Shown here: one piece after another, positions 26,975-37,552 of the stretch
Position numbering within the stretch: position 1 is the first letter of the stretch
Layout: each line of letters opens with the position of its first letter
Assembly: GCA_963765265.1 (NCBI GenBank)
Contig: CAVXVN010000017.1
Coordinates: 68,849-132,848, forward strand
Direction of reading: 5' to 3'
DNA: 64,000 nucleotides
From: Bacillus_BD sp963765265
GTDB taxonomy: Bacteria; Bacillota; Bacilli; Bacillales; Cytobacillaceae
Notes under the pieces: model-generated
What the model was told of the DNA's origin: nothing
What the model saw: the letters and a program-made list of their open reading frames with translations, nothing else
Databases searched by the model: none
Position numbers and translations under genes: made by a program

Positions 26975-27003
26975 AAAAAAAGCACAAACGATGTGCTTTT
27001 AAA
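26975..27003 (-). terminator. Terminator of plsY
   Basis: Stem AAAAGCACA / TGTGCTTTT, with a T-run on the minus strand. Confidence 0.8.
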
Positions 27004-27010
27004 AGAGAAG

Positions 27011-27613
27011 TTACTTATTCTTATTTTTATCTAACCATTTTACTTTAGGTTCTGTCTTATTCATAATGCGTGTAATATTTGCTCTGTGTCGATATATCAC
27101 AAATGTAGTTAGAATGGTTACGATAATCGTTAGCGAGATATCCTGAACAATGAGTGAATAAATAAATGCAATCACTCCACCAAGCATAGAGGATAAGGAT
27201 ACGTATTTGGTTATAAATAAACAAACAAAGAAACCAGCTATGACAATAACAAACATAAGTGGATCATAGCATAGTAAAACCCCAGCAGAGGTTGCGACCG
27301 CTTTTCCTCCTCTAAAGTTTGCAAAAATAGGATATGTATGACCAATCACAGCAAAAAATCCTGCTAGGAATAGATTTAAATCAGATTGAAATAAAAATGG
27401 AAGAGCGGCTGCTAGTGTACCTTTCAAAATATCTGCAGTGGTTACAGTCAGCCCTGCTTTTACACCTAAGACACGAAATGTATTCGTTCCACCTAAATTT
27501 CCACTTCCGTGTTGGCGAATATCTACCCCATAAAACTTCTTACCGATAATTAAACCAGAAGGGATAGATCCAATTAAATAAGCTAGTATGACAATGACAA
27601 CATATTCGAACAT
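27011..27613 (-). CDS. plsY: Acyl-phosphate:glycerol-3-phosphate acyltransferase PlsY
   Basis: Membrane enzyme that acylates glycerol-3-phosphate with acyl-phosphate, the first step of phospholipid synthesis. 200 residues, about five hydrophobic segments, with motif 1 GSIPSGLIIGK, motif 2 GSGNLGGTNTFRVLG, and the GHTYPIFANFRGGKAVATSAG segment split around the membrane. It is on the minus strand as in B. subtilis (yneS). Start ATG follows gtgaaggagaatttga. Confidence 0.93.
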   Translation of the reverse strand: MFEYVVIVILAYLIGSIPSGLIIGKKFYGVDIRQHGSGNLGGTNTFRVLGVKAGLTVTTADILKGTLAAALPFLFQSDLNLFLAGFFAVIGHTYPIFANFRGGKAVATSAGVLLCYDPLMFVIVIAGFFVCLFITKYVSLSSMLGGVIAFIYSLIVQDISLTIIVTILTTFVIYRHRANITRIMNKTEPKVKWLDKNKNK

Positions 27614-27914
27614 TCAAATTCTCCTTCACTTTACCAATGAATCATTATAAAACGAAATCGTTTTCCCATCAAATGAATGATATACCAATTTGTCGATGAA
27701 CAATCATGGTACTTATACTCTGGGGAAAATGAAATCGTATTTTCATGTTATTTTACCATGTTTTATCGATTAGATACTATCCCTCTTACTATATTATTTT
27801 ATGTTAATATTCTACATGAAATTAATATAAGGAATGGTGTTTTGATTAGGCTACGAATAATCCTTTTCAACCTGGCTTCATTTCGTTACGATAGAATGGA
27901 GGAGGAAAGTTTAA

Positions 27915-29636
27915 ATGACGAATTTGGTAGTCGAGACAAACAAAAACAGCAAAAGGAAAAGGATCCTTTTAGGGTTTTTGATTGTTCTTTTTGTAATGAT
28001 TTCTAGTATTCTCTTATTTTTGTATCCTTTTGCTTCGAAAGAAAAAGTGAATTATTTTACTGGTGAACATCCCATATTATTTCAGGGCAAGCAAGAAGGA
28101 AATGCTTTATTTATGGAAAATGGGATCTACATTCCTATTGAATTTTTGAAGGAACAAATAGATGAGCATATTTTCTATGATGAACCATCCAAGGCCATTA
28201 TTATTACTACTAAAAACAAAGTCATATATATGCCGATAGATTCATTAACTTATTTTGTCAATGAAGAGCCTATCCAATTAAAAATGCCATCAATAATAGA
28301 TCAAAATGGAGAGTATTATATCGCTTTGGATCTTATTCTCCCATATTATGAAATTCAACATTCAATCTTACCAAAAACAAATGCTATTGAAATTGTAACT
28401 GATGGTATGGAAAAGAAAAATGGAACGATTCAAGTTCAAGATGTGCATGAGGAAAAATTACGATTAAGAATGGAGCCTAGTCTACGATCTCCCTATACCG
28501 CTCAAATCGTGGATCATGAAAAAGTCAGTATTGAAAAAGAGGAAAGAGAATATGTTTTTATTCGAAAAAACGATGGAACGGCTGGTTACATAAGTAAAAA
28601 ATATGTTACAGTGGGTGACACGGAAATAGTTCGAATCAATACAAAGCAAAACGAAGTCATTATTCCACAGATTGAGGGTCCAATTCAACTCACTTGGGAA
28701 GCTGTTTATACAAAAAATCCAGACACAGAATTGATTTCAGAAATGCCTGGAGTGAATGTGGTTTCTCCCACTTGGTTTGAATTAAGTGGGTCAGATGGAT
28801 CCATTAAAAATCTAGGTTCACTTGATTATGTAAATTGGGCAAAAAAACGTGGTTATCAAATATGGGGCTTATTTTCCAATGCATTTGATCCTGACCTTAC
28901 ACATGAAGCATTGAAAAAATATGAAACAAGACAGTCAATCATTCGTCAACTTCTCCAATACTGTCAAATCTATCGATTAGATGGAATAAATATCGATATA
29001 GAAAATGTAAGAGAAGAGGATGGACCACTAGTCACACAATTTATAAGAGAAGCAACTCCCTATTTCCATCAAGCGGGATTAATTGTTTCGATGGATATTA
29101 CCTTTATGACAACCGGAAATTGGTCTGCTTTTTATGAACGGGAAAAATTAGCGGAAAGTGTTGATTATTTAATTGTCATGGCTTATGACGAGCATTGGGG
29201 ATCCTCAGAAATAGCTGGGAGTGTCGCTAGTTTCCCATGGGTAGAAACCAATTTACAAAAGCTTTTGGAAGTCGTACCAAATGATAAATTAATTCTCGGT
29301 GTACCTTTATACACCCGTTTATGGGAAGAAACATCCACGGGTGAACTCTCATCAAAAGCCATGTCGATGGCAGAAGTGAAAGAATGGTTAGCAGCAAATG
29401 CTGTCACAACACAATATGATGAGGTTAGTGGACAAAATTATGCAGAGTATTATGCTGCGGATAGCAAATCTACGTACCGGATTTGGTTGGAGGATGAATT
29501 ATCACTTAAAAAAAGAGCGGAACTTGCATTAAAATACAATTTAAAAGGTATTGCCAGTTGGTCACGTTATTTTGCAGACAACACTGCTTGGACTGCATTA
29601 TCATTGAACAATAGACCAGTGACCCAAAAGGATTAA
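27915..29636 (+). CDS. Membrane-anchored glycoside hydrolase family 18 protein with SH3 domain
   Basis: 573 residues: one N-terminal transmembrane segment (about 17-38), a copper-amine-oxidase-N-like beta module (about 60-160), a bacterial SH3 domain (about 170-235), and a GH18 barrel (about 255-560). The active-site motif is LDGINIDIE, with the acid/base Glu near residue 362, and a YDEHWG segment follows. Such proteins cleave N-acetylglucosamine-containing glycans, often spore cortex. Start ATG after ggaggaggaaagttta. It is inserted between plsY and the yneT-like gene, divergent from plsY. Confidence 0.85.
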   Translation: MTNLVVETNKNSKRKRILLGFLIVLFVMISSILLFLYPFASKEKVNYFTGEHPILFQGKQEGNALFMENGIYIPIEFLKEQIDEHIFYDEPSKAIIITTKNKVIYMPIDSLTYFVNEEPIQLKMPSIIDQNGEYYIALDLILPYYEIQHSILPKTNAIEIVTDGMEKKNGTIQVQDVHEEKLRLRMEPSLRSPYTAQIVDHEKVSIEKEEREYVFIRKNDGTAGYISKKYVTVGDTEIVRINTKQNEVIIPQIEGPIQLTWEAVYTKNPDTELISEMPGVNVVSPTWFELSGSDGSIKNLGSLDYVNWAKKRGYQIWGLFSNAFDPDLTHEALKKYETRQSIIRQLLQYCQIYRLDGINIDIENVREEDGPLVTQFIREATPYFHQAGLIVSMDITFMTTGNWSAFYEREKLAESVDYLIVMAYDEHWGSSEIAGSVASFPWVETNLQKLLEVVPNDKLILGVPLYTRLWEETSTGELSSKAMSMAEVKEWLAANAVTTQYDEVSGQNYAEYYAADSKSTYRIWLEDELSLKKRAELALKYNLKGIASWSRYFADNTAWTALSLNNRPVTQKD

Positions 29637-29788
29637 TTTGAATTCTAGTGGATAGCTCGTTTATAGAAAGAATTTTTTGCTGGGTTCCATATTATTTCTG
29701 ATTATTTAATGTCTATGTTAGACTTATATTATGAAGGGCAAAAATACTATAAGCATTAAATACTTTTTTAAAAATGGAGGAATTGAAA

Positions 29789-30202
29789 ATGGCTATAGAA
29801 AATCCCACAAGAGATGAAATTCGTGATATCTTAAAAAAAGCAAAACGAATTGCAGTAGTAGGCTTGAGTGATAACCCTGATCGTACTTCTTATATGGTTT
29901 CTAAAGCCATGCAAAATGCAGGATATGAGATTATACCTGTTAATCCTACAGCTAGTGAAATTCTTGGTGTCAAAGCGGTTGCAAGTTTAAAAGAGATTGA
30001 AGGACATGTCGATATTGTTAATGTTTTTCGCCGTTCAGAGTTTTTACCAGAAGTAGCAAAGGAATTTGATGAAATTGATGCTGACGTCTTTTGGGCTCAA
30101 CAAGGCCTTGAAAATGAAGAAGCATACCAGTTCTTAAAAGAAAAAGGATATACTGTAATCATGGATCGTTGCATTAAAGTTGAACATGCCATGACAAAAT
30201 AA
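29789..30202 (+). CDS. yneT: CoA-binding domain protein YneT
   Basis: 137-residue Rossmann-fold protein of the CoA-binding family. Motifs are RIAVVGLSDNPDRTSY near the start and IIPVNPTASEILGVKA. The ATG at 29789 is used because a GGAGG lies 9 bases before it; the upstream ATG at 29774 overlaps that site. It lies upstream of parE as in B. subtilis. The ligand is inferred from the family. Confidence 0.87.
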   Translation: MAIENPTRDEIRDILKKAKRIAVVGLSDNPDRTSYMVSKAMQNAGYEIIPVNPTASEILGVKAVASLKEIEGHVDIVNVFRRSEFLPEVAKEFDEIDADVFWAQQGLENEEAYQFLKEKGYTVIMDRCIKVEHAMTK

Positions 30203-30235
30203 TGGCTAATACTAAATAATAAGAATCTCCAATTT

Positions 30236-30272
30236 AGCATGTGCACCTAAATGTGTGGGCATGCTTTTTCTT
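30236..30272 (+). terminator. Terminator of yneT
   Basis: Stem AGCATG / CATGCT with a longer imperfect interior, followed by five T residues. Confidence 0.65.
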
Positions 30273-30390
30273 TTAATTATGATTAATCTTCGGTGTATTC
30301 CTACAGTAAAATACCCTCAAAGCTAATAGAAACTATTCAGACAATGCAAATTCAATTTGCCAAATTGAATTTAATCGATAAAATAAAGCG

Positions 30391-30418
30391 TAGACGCTAA
30401 ACTTAAATATGTTATGAT
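30391..30418 (+). promoter_or_regulatory. Predicted SigA promoter of parEC
   Basis: TAGACG, 16-base spacer, TATGAT. The SOS box lies 9 bases downstream, over the expected transcription start. Confidence 0.45.
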
Positions 30419-30427
30419 TAACAAAAG

Positions 30428-30439
30428 GAACGTTTGTTC
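30428..30439. promoter_or_regulatory. LexA (DinR) box upstream of parE
   Basis: GAAC-GTTT-GTTC, a perfect fit to the Bacillus core GAAC-N4-GTTC, just downstream of a TATGAT -10 element. I recall parEC as LexA-controlled in B. subtilis. Confidence 0.65.
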
Positions 30440-30697
30440 TTTTTGTTAAAATAACCTTTTGTAAACCCAACATTCATCATATGATATGGTAGAATTGAAA
30501 GGGTGAACGAATCGATAATCATTTATGATAGAGTAGAATTTATTAAAAAGATCTTAATGCCACTCGTTTAAAGTGAGTGTAAATGTTATTTATCCTTATA
30601 GCATTGGAACCTGAAGTGCAAATACAAAATCAAATTTGATACGAGTAAAAACTCGAATTTTTGTAAGTCTTTTTATAGAACTGAAAGGGGTATGTTC

Positions 30698-32677
30698 GTG
30701 GTAAGAGAACAATCGGCATTTGACTATAATGATGATTCCATACAAATCTTGGAAGGGCTTGAGGCAGTTCGTAAGCGTCCAGGAATGTACATCGGAAGCA
30801 CGGATTCACGAGGATTACACCATCTTGTTTATGAAATTGTTGATAACTCAGTTGATGAAGTGTTAGCCGGTTTTGGTGAACAAATTATTGTCAAAATACA
30901 TAAAGACAATTCGATCAGTGTCCAAGATAAGGGACGAGGAATGCCGACCGGGATGCACAAAATAGGGAAGCCAACAACCGAAGTGATTTTAACCATTCTC
31001 CATGCAGGAGGAAAATTTGGTCAAGGTGGCTATAAAACAAGCGGTGGCTTACATGGAGTCGGTGCTTCTGTCGTGAACGCCCTTTCTGAATGGCTTGTCG
31101 TTAGTATTAAACGGGACGGATTTGTATTTGAACAACGTTTTGAAAACGGTGGAAAGCCCGTTACAACTTTAGAAAAAGTCGGTAAAACCAATCAGACGGG
31201 AACAACGATCCATTTTAAACCCGATCCAACTATTTTTTCAACGACTACTTATAATTATGAAACACTTTGTGAACGACTTCGTGAATCAGCCTTTCTGTTA
31301 AAAGGTGTTAAAATTGACATTTATGATGAACGGAATGATTTGCATGAAATTTTCCATTATGAGAACGGCTTAAAGGCTTTTGTTCAATATTTAAATGAAG
31401 AAAAAGAAGTTATTTCTCCGATTATTGGTTTTGAGGGTGAACAAAACGGCATTGAGGTCGACTTTGCTTTTCAATTTAATGACGGGTATGCAGAAAACCT
31501 GCTCTCATTTGTAAATAATGTACGAACTAAAGATGGCGGTACACATGAAATAGGATTAAGAACAGCCATTACACGGGTAGTTAATGAGTACGCACGTAAA
31601 GTAAATCTATTAAAGGAGAAAGACAAAAATTTAGATGGATCTGATATAAGAGAAGGGTTCTCTGCGATTATTTCTGTCCGAGTCCCAGAGGATTTGCTTC
31701 AATTTGAAGGACAGACAAAAGGAAAACTTGGGACAAGCGAAGCTCGTTCTGCTGTTGATTCAGTTGTTACTGAGCATTTAACTTATTTTCTCGAAGAAAA
31801 TCCTGATATCAGTATCATGTTAATAAAAAAATCAGTAAAAGCCTATCAAGCACGTGAAGCGGCCAGAAAAGCACGTGAAGATGCTCGAAGTGGGAAAAAA
31901 CGAAAAAAATCAGAAATTTTATCAGGGAAACTCACACCTGCTCAATCAAGAAATCCACAGAAAAATGAACTTTATTTAGTAGAGGGCGACTCTGCTGGTG
32001 GGTCTGCTAAACAGGGACGTGATCGTCGTTTTCAAGCAGTATTGCCTTTGCGTGGAAAAGTGATTAACACAGAAAAAGCCAAACTAGCGGATATTTTTAA
32101 GAATGAAGAAATTAATACGATCATATATACGATTGGAGCAGGTGTTGGTACAGACTTTCAGGTGGAAGACTGTAATTATGATAAAGTCATCATTATGACG
32201 GATGCTGATACGGATGGTGCACATATCCAAGTTTTGCTTTTGACCTTCTTTTATCGTTATATGAAACCTCTGATCGAGGCCGGAAAAGTATATATTGCGC
32301 TTCCACCACTATATAAAGTTAGTAAAGGTGCTGGTAAAAAAGAAATAATGGAATATGCTTGGAGTGATGATGATCTTCAAGATGCGATCAATAAGATTGG
32401 GAAAGGATATATCCTGCAACGCTATAAAGGACTTGGTGAGATGAATGCGGATCAGTTGTGGGATACAACGATGAATCCGGAAACAAGAACATTAATCCGT
32501 GTTCGAATCGATGATTTAGCTCGTGCAGAACGTGGAGTCACAACATTGATGGGTGATAAAGTAGAACCACGACGAAAATGGATTGAAGCAAATGTGGAAT
32601 TTGGTTTGCAGGAAGACTCAGGTAGCATTCTTGATAACGAAAACATATCAGTAGCAGAGGAGGTGGAACCATTATGA
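30698..32677 (+). CDS. parE: DNA topoisomerase IV subunit B
   Basis: ATPase subunit of topoisomerase IV, which decatenates chromosomes with ParC. GHKL domain motifs: EIVDNSVDEVLAG, DKGRGMPTG and GGLHGVGASVVNAL. Toprim motifs: LVEGDSAGGSAKQGRDR and MTDADTDGAHIQ. GTG at 30698 is preferred to ATG at 30692 because AAAGGGG lies 7 bases before it. That gives 659 residues. The stop overlaps the parC start (ATGA). Confidence 0.95.
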   Translation: MVREQSAFDYNDDSIQILEGLEAVRKRPGMYIGSTDSRGLHHLVYEIVDNSVDEVLAGFGEQIIVKIHKDNSISVQDKGRGMPTGMHKIGKPTTEVILTILHAGGKFGQGGYKTSGGLHGVGASVVNALSEWLVVSIKRDGFVFEQRFENGGKPVTTLEKVGKTNQTGTTIHFKPDPTIFSTTTYNYETLCERLRESAFLLKGVKIDIYDERNDLHEIFHYENGLKAFVQYLNEEKEVISPIIGFEGEQNGIEVDFAFQFNDGYAENLLSFVNNVRTKDGGTHEIGLRTAITRVVNEYARKVNLLKEKDKNLDGSDIREGFSAIISVRVPEDLLQFEGQTKGKLGTSEARSAVDSVVTEHLTYFLEENPDISIMLIKKSVKAYQAREAARKAREDARSGKKRKKSEILSGKLTPAQSRNPQKNELYLVEGDSAGGSAKQGRDRRFQAVLPLRGKVINTEKAKLADIFKNEEINTIIYTIGAGVGTDFQVEDCNYDKVIIMTDADTDGAHIQVLLLTFFYRYMKPLIEAGKVYIALPPLYKVSKGAGKKEIMEYAWSDDDLQDAINKIGKGYILQRYKGLGEMNADQLWDTTMNPETRTLIRVRIDDLARAERGVTTLMGDKVEPRRKWIEANVEFGLQEDSGSILDNENISVAEEVEPL

Positions 32678-35112
32678 GTTCAAACGAAGTGTTTCGTGAC
32701 CTCCCACTAGAAGATGTCATTGGAGATCGATTTGGTCGATATAGTAAATATATTATTCAAGAACGCGCGCTCCCTGATGCTCGTGATGGCTTAAAACCAG
32801 TACAACGCCGAATCCTATATGCGATGCACGTTGAAGGGAACACATATGAAAAAGGTTTTAGAAAATCTGCAAAAACAGTAGGAAACGTTATAGGTAATTA
32901 TCATCCACATGGTGATTCCTCTGTTTATGAAGCGATGGTACGGATGAGCCAAGATTGGAAAGTCCGTAATGTACTGATTGAAATGCATGGAAATAACGGA
33001 AGTGTTGATGGAGATCCACCTGCTGCTATGCGTTATACAGAAGCAAGGCTTTCCGCAATTTCTTCAGTTTTATTGCGTGACATTGATAAAGAAACAGTAG
33101 ATTTTATCCTAAACTTTGATGATACATCCTATGAACCAACTGTTTTGCCTTCTATGTACCCTAATTTACTTGTGAATGGTTCAACAGGTATATCTGCAGG
33201 ATATGCGACTGATATTCCACCACATCATCTTGGTGAGGTTATAGATGCGACGATGTATCGCATTGATCATCCAGAATGTACGGTTGATGACTTGATGAAA
33301 TTTATTAAAGGTCCGGATTTTCCCACTGGTGGAATCATTCAGGGCATTGACGGCATAAAACAAGCGTATGAAACCGGAAAGGGAAAAGTGATTATTCGTG
33401 GGAAAACAGAGATTGAAACGGTTCGTGGGGGTAAACAACAAATTGTCATAACGGAAATTCCATATGAAATGAACAAAGCCAATTTGGTAAAGAAAATGGA
33501 TGAATTGCGCTTTGATCGAAAAGTAGAAGGGATTGCAGAAGTACGTGATGAGACGGATCGAACTGGGATGCGAATTGTCATCGAACTGAAAAAAGAAGCC
33601 GATGCTGAAGGCGTCTTAAATTATTTATATAAAAACAGTGACTTACAAGTTTATTACCATTTCAATATGGTTGCAATCTATAATAAAAGGCCGATGTTAA
33701 TGGGCCTGCGGGAATTACTAGATGCTTATATTGCTCATCAAAAAGAGGTTTTAAAAAGAAGATCTCAGTATGAATTGCGAAAAGCAAGTGACCGTTCCCA
33801 TATTGTTGAAGGTTTAATGAAAGCATTATCTATTTTAGACGAAGTGATTGCTACCATTCGTGCCTCAAAAGATAAACGTGATGCAAAAAATAATTTAATT
33901 GCTCAATTTCAATTTACTGAGTCACAAGCAGAAGCCATCGTATCCTTACAACTATATCGCTTAACAAACACGGATATTACAGCACTAAGAGCAGAAGCAG
34001 AAGAATTGGCTAAGCTTATTGAAGAATTAACATCCATTTTAAATAGTGAAAAAAAGCTTGTTTCTGTCATTAAAAAAGAGTTGAAAGATGTACAAAAACG
34101 CTATATGGATGTCCGTCGAACCAAAATTGAAGCTGAAATTGAAGAATTAAAGATAAATCTTGAAGTGTTGATTGCAAGTGAAGATGTTATCGTGACCGTT
34201 ACGAAAGAAGGATATGTGAAACGGACAAGCCAACGTTCATTTGCTGCTTCGAGTGGGCAGGATTATGGTATGAAGGATTCTGATCGAATGATCGCTCAAC
34301 TCGACATGAATACAAAGGATGTAGTGTTGTTATTTACAAATAAAGGAAATTACTTATATTGTCCCGTACATGAATTGCCTGATATTCGTTGGAAAGATAT
34401 TGGTCAACATATTGCTAATATCATCCCGATTGATCGTGATGAATCGATTATTAAAGCCATACCAGTTAAAGATTTTGAAAAAGAAACCTTCCTTTTATTT
34501 GTAACGAAAAGTGGGATGGTAAAGAAAACAGAATTAAAACATTACCAAGCCCAAAGACGGTCAAAAACACTTGTTGCCATTAATGTAAAAGGGGACGATG
34601 AAGTAATTGATGTTCATGAAACAGATGGAACACAAGAGATCTTCCTAACCACACATTTTGGTTATGCACTTTGGTTTAAAGAAGATGAGATTAGTCCAAT
34701 TGGTACTAGAGCTGCAGGTGTAAAAGGGATTAATTTAAAAGAAGGCGACTTTGTCACTGGTGGAAAAGTGAAGGAAACGGATAGCCAACCTTGCATTGTG
34801 ATTGTGACACATCGTGGATCCATTAAAAGAATGAAATTAAGTGAATTCGAACTTACTTCACGCGCGAAACGTGGAGTCGTGATCTTGAGAGATTTAAAGG
34901 CAAATCCTCATCATGTTGTTGGTTTTGAGTTTGCAAATAACCATGACACGATTTTTGTTGAAACGGAAAAAGGGAAAATAGAAAGTGTCCATGTAAAAGA
35001 TTTACGCTACAATGACCGCTATTCAAACGGTTCTTTCTTATTCGATGAAGATGAAAGCGGAAAAGTAATAACGATTTGGAAGATTATACAAGAGAATTCA
35101 ACTTCGGTATGA
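32674..35112 (+). CDS. parC: DNA topoisomerase IV subunit A
   Basis: DNA breakage-reunion subunit, 812 residues. The catalytic Tyr (about 120) is in AMRYTEARLS, and the quinolone-resistance region is YHPHGDSSVYEAMVRMSQDW with Ser and Glu in the sensitive-type positions. The C-terminal beta-pinwheel (about 500-805) completes it. It is translationally coupled to parE by a 4-base overlap. Confidence 0.95.
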   Translation: MSSNEVFRDLPLEDVIGDRFGRYSKYIIQERALPDARDGLKPVQRRILYAMHVEGNTYEKGFRKSAKTVGNVIGNYHPHGDSSVYEAMVRMSQDWKVRNVLIEMHGNNGSVDGDPPAAMRYTEARLSAISSVLLRDIDKETVDFILNFDDTSYEPTVLPSMYPNLLVNGSTGISAGYATDIPPHHLGEVIDATMYRIDHPECTVDDLMKFIKGPDFPTGGIIQGIDGIKQAYETGKGKVIIRGKTEIETVRGGKQQIVITEIPYEMNKANLVKKMDELRFDRKVEGIAEVRDETDRTGMRIVIELKKEADAEGVLNYLYKNSDLQVYYHFNMVAIYNKRPMLMGLRELLDAYIAHQKEVLKRRSQYELRKASDRSHIVEGLMKALSILDEVIATIRASKDKRDAKNNLIAQFQFTESQAEAIVSLQLYRLTNTDITALRAEAEELAKLIEELTSILNSEKKLVSVIKKELKDVQKRYMDVRRTKIEAEIEELKINLEVLIASEDVIVTVTKEGYVKRTSQRSFAASSGQDYGMKDSDRMIAQLDMNTKDVVLLFTNKGNYLYCPVHELPDIRWKDIGQHIANIIPIDRDESIIKAIPVKDFEKETFLLFVTKSGMVKKTELKHYQAQRRSKTLVAINVKGDDEVIDVHETDGTQEIFLTTHFGYALWFKEDEISPIGTRAAGVKGINLKEGDFVTGGKVKETDSQPCIVIVTHRGSIKRMKLSEFELTSRAKRGVVILRDLKANPHHVVGFEFANNHDTIFVETEKGKIESVHVKDLRYNDRYSNGSFLFDEDESGKVITIWKIIQENSTSV

Positions 35113-35126
35113 TAAGATTATAAACT

Positions 35127-35160
35127 AAACCCCTACTCATAAAAGAGAAGGGGTTTTTTA
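35127..35160 (+). terminator. Terminator of parEC
   Basis: Stem AAACCCCT / AGGGGTTT followed by T-run. Confidence 0.8.
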
Positions 35161-35220
35161 CATGTTTTTCCCCATTTTTGGACAAGATAAATAGGATCAT
35201 CCAAATGGGAGGTTTCTTGT

Positions 35221-35991
35221 ATGAAAAAAGAATTCGGTTTAGCTTTAATGGCATTTTTATTCTTGTCACTGAATGCGATTACCGGAGCTTATGCACTCGA
35301 AGAAAAGGGAGGGATGCTCACTCTATTGCAGCAAGAGAGTGATATCTCAGGTGATGGAAAAAATGACATTGTAACGATTTCAGGGATTCCGTTTGAGGAA
35401 GGAATCTCTTATCTTAAGGAAATATTTCTACATGTCACCGTTTCTGACGGTAAGACCTATAAAATAGACTTGAAAAGCGGATTTGATCCAACGATTGATT
35501 TTATTGATTTGAATTCTGATGGGGTTGCTGACCTATTTATTAGTATCCCAACAGGTGGAAGTGGGGGACTTTCCAATTATTTCTTGTATACGCTTGCAAA
35601 TGATCAATTAGTTGATATTGGAATTCCTGATTCACTGACGATTACAAGTCAATTTCAAGATGGCTATAAAGCAACTATGACCATTGAAAATACAGGTGAA
35701 ACCTATACATTTGACTTGAAGAGCCGCAAAAAAGATTACAATCGATTAGGTCTATATCTTAAAGGAAAATTGAATGAGCCAACAGAATTAATGGTTGATC
35801 CATATAGTTTATTAAAACCAATAAAACTAAAAAATGAACAATATGGTCTAAAAGGAATTCAACAGATCAGTGGTGCATATCATGCAGACGGAATTGCATT
35901 TGTAGAATCAAAATGGTATTACGAAAATGGAAAATGGAACATTGTAAGCACTAAAGTATTGGATAGAGAAAAAACTCAGAAAAAGAAATAA
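35221..35991 (+). CDS. ynfC: Secreted YnfC-like protein
   Basis: 256 residues with a signal peptide (about 1-25, ending AYA). Two calcium-loop-like segments, DISGDGKNDIV and DLNSDGVADLF, resemble FG-GAP/VCBS-type repeats. It lies after parC as ynfC does in B. subtilis. Function unknown. Start ATG after gggaggtttcttgt. Confidence 0.75.
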   Translation: MKKEFGLALMAFLFLSLNAITGAYALEEKGGMLTLLQQESDISGDGKNDIVTISGIPFEEGISYLKEIFLHVTVSDGKTYKIDLKSGFDPTIDFIDLNSDGVADLFISIPTGGSGGLSNYFLYTLANDQLVDIGIPDSLTITSQFQDGYKATMTIENTGETYTFDLKSRKKDYNRLGLYLKGKLNEPTELMVDPYSLLKPIKLKNEQYGLKGIQQISGAYHADGIAFVESKWYYENGKWNIVSTKVLDREKTQKKK

Positions 35992-36007
35992 ATTTAAAGT
36001 GTAAATA

Positions 36008-36063
36008 AAAAAGAAATAATAATTCTATTGATATATTTTCAATTTGTTGTTATTTCTTTTTTA
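36008..36063 (+). terminator. Terminator-like hairpin after ynfC
   Basis: Arms AAAAAGAAATAA and TTATTTCTTTTTT separated by about 30 AT-rich bases. The region to 36311 holds no other feature I can support. Confidence 0.55.
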
Positions 36064-36311
36064 TCTGAATGGATATCAAATGATTAAAGTGAAAAAAACG
36101 GTTAGTTAGGATGATCAAACTAAAATTCAGTTTTTAACCTAAAAAAATGTCTTTTGTCTCACTATTTTAAGTTTACTTGGTTAATGAGACAAATTTAGTA
36201 TTATTTTATTAACTTCCTATAATATATATTATGGTGGGGGCGTTAAAGGAAATATTAAAGTAACGTTCAGAGTTCTATGCTACTCTACTCTATGTTTGAT
36301 AGCTATTATTT

Positions 36312-36648
36312 TTAATATTTAATATTTATAAATTTAACACTATACTCAATCACATCATTAATAAATAAATGATGATTCTTAGCAAACTCTTTAACTTCTC
36401 TAACAATTTTTTATCATAAGTCGTTTTATATTGGACACGATCTTTGGTCTGGATTCTTTGTTAAATGTAATAACTCCTTGAGCTAATACTGTTTGTAATC
36501 CATTTTCAATTAAATAATTAACGTGAGTATCATTTTCAATTGCAAAATATTTAATTGATCCAGTATGGATTTACTGACATTTGTTCTAAATTTAACTCTA
36601 GTATTCATCTGTTGTTTGAATTAATCTTCCGTTAACTAATTTCCACAT
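36312..36648 (-). pseudogene. Broken small gene, ribbon-helix-helix-like
   Basis: On the minus strand a start MWKLVNGRLIQTTDEY with site aggagtaat is followed by frame changes. The pieces then read RVKFRTNVSKSILDQL, FAIENDTHVNYLIENGLQTV and KEFAKNHHLFINDVIEYSVK. Two similar helix-strand units suggest a duplicated ribbon-helix-helix DNA-binding protein. At least three shifts are needed to join them. Downstream of the endonuclease remnant, possibly one unit with it. Confidence 0.5.
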
Positions 36649-36731
36649 CAATATTACTCCTAATTTATATTTATATGATTTAATAAATTTGCTAATAGCA
36701 CATCTGATCGCTGTGTGCATCATATTCTTTT

Positions 36732-37492
36732 TTATATAGATATATAATTATTAGATTGCATATTATATATAATTCTTGCTAAGCTTAGGATAGATTCATA
36801 TTTTGCCTTTAACCCATACACGATAAATGGAATTTCCTACTTGAGCTAATTTCTGAAGTAATTTCAGAGCATAAGATTCCAGGATTGAAAGTACCGTTAA
36901 TAGATCCTTCTGCAAAAATTTAAACTACCTGATGTGACATTCATAGCATATCCTTCATTATCTGAACCCACCCATCCCCATCAATCACTCCTCTTACGAA
37001 TGAAGGTAAATATTCTTCTGGTACATCCGGAAATGGGACAGTTAATGATTTATTGGCCAATATTCCTAATTTTTCTAGGTCTTTTTTTATTTCCTTAGAG
37101 TTAATCAGTAAAGATGGTGTTGTTTTTGTTGGACCAAATGGTGCTAATACGTAATCAGCTTCCATATAATTTGCAATCAAATGAAGAATATTTTCATCTT
37201 TCTGAGAAAATGAGATTGTGTGAGTTTGATTATGAACATGTCCATCTGTCACAAAAAGTCCCAATATCCATGCCATCTCATGAGTCCAAACCTTAAAGAA
37301 ATTTTCGTTTACTTTATGCTTACGGGGCTGCCCTGAATACTGTTCACGATTCATTCCAACCCCATGCTTATACATCACATTCCGAATAGCACGATCTGAG
37401 AGCCCAATGATCGGAATCATTTCCTTGAACGACATCCCACTTTTGTACATTTGAATGATTACTTCGTCTGTCATACCTGGATTTCTAGGCAT
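36732..37492 (-). pseudogene. LAGLIDADG homing endonuclease, frameshifted
   Basis: Site-specific DNA endonuclease of the free-standing LAGLIDADG type. From MPRNPGMTDEVIIQMYKSGM (ATG 37492, site aaaggaggcgagaga) it has an N-terminal helix-turn-helix (SFKEMIPIIGLSDRAIRNVM), first motif AWILGLFVTDGH and second motif SFVRGVIDGDGWVQ, each with the catalytic acidic residue. After that the frame breaks at 36950-36960 and several more times, though NVTSGS, CSEITSE, YRVWVKGK and YESILSLARII can still be read. There is no intron or intein around it, so it is a stand-alone mobile gene. Confidence 0.75.
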
Positions 37493-37552
37493 TCTCTCGC
37501 CTCCTTTCACTTTCGTAAACTCATCATCTCTCCTATTACATTCTCTATTTTT

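Noticed and set aside
27677..28006. Rightward 109-codon frame before the GH18 gene
   Set aside because: Overlaps the GH18 start in another frame, no ribosome site, low-complexity composition of intergenic DNA.
36732..37492. Intron- or intein-encoded endonuclease
   Set aside because: No interrupted host gene flanks it and it has its own promoter and ribosome site.
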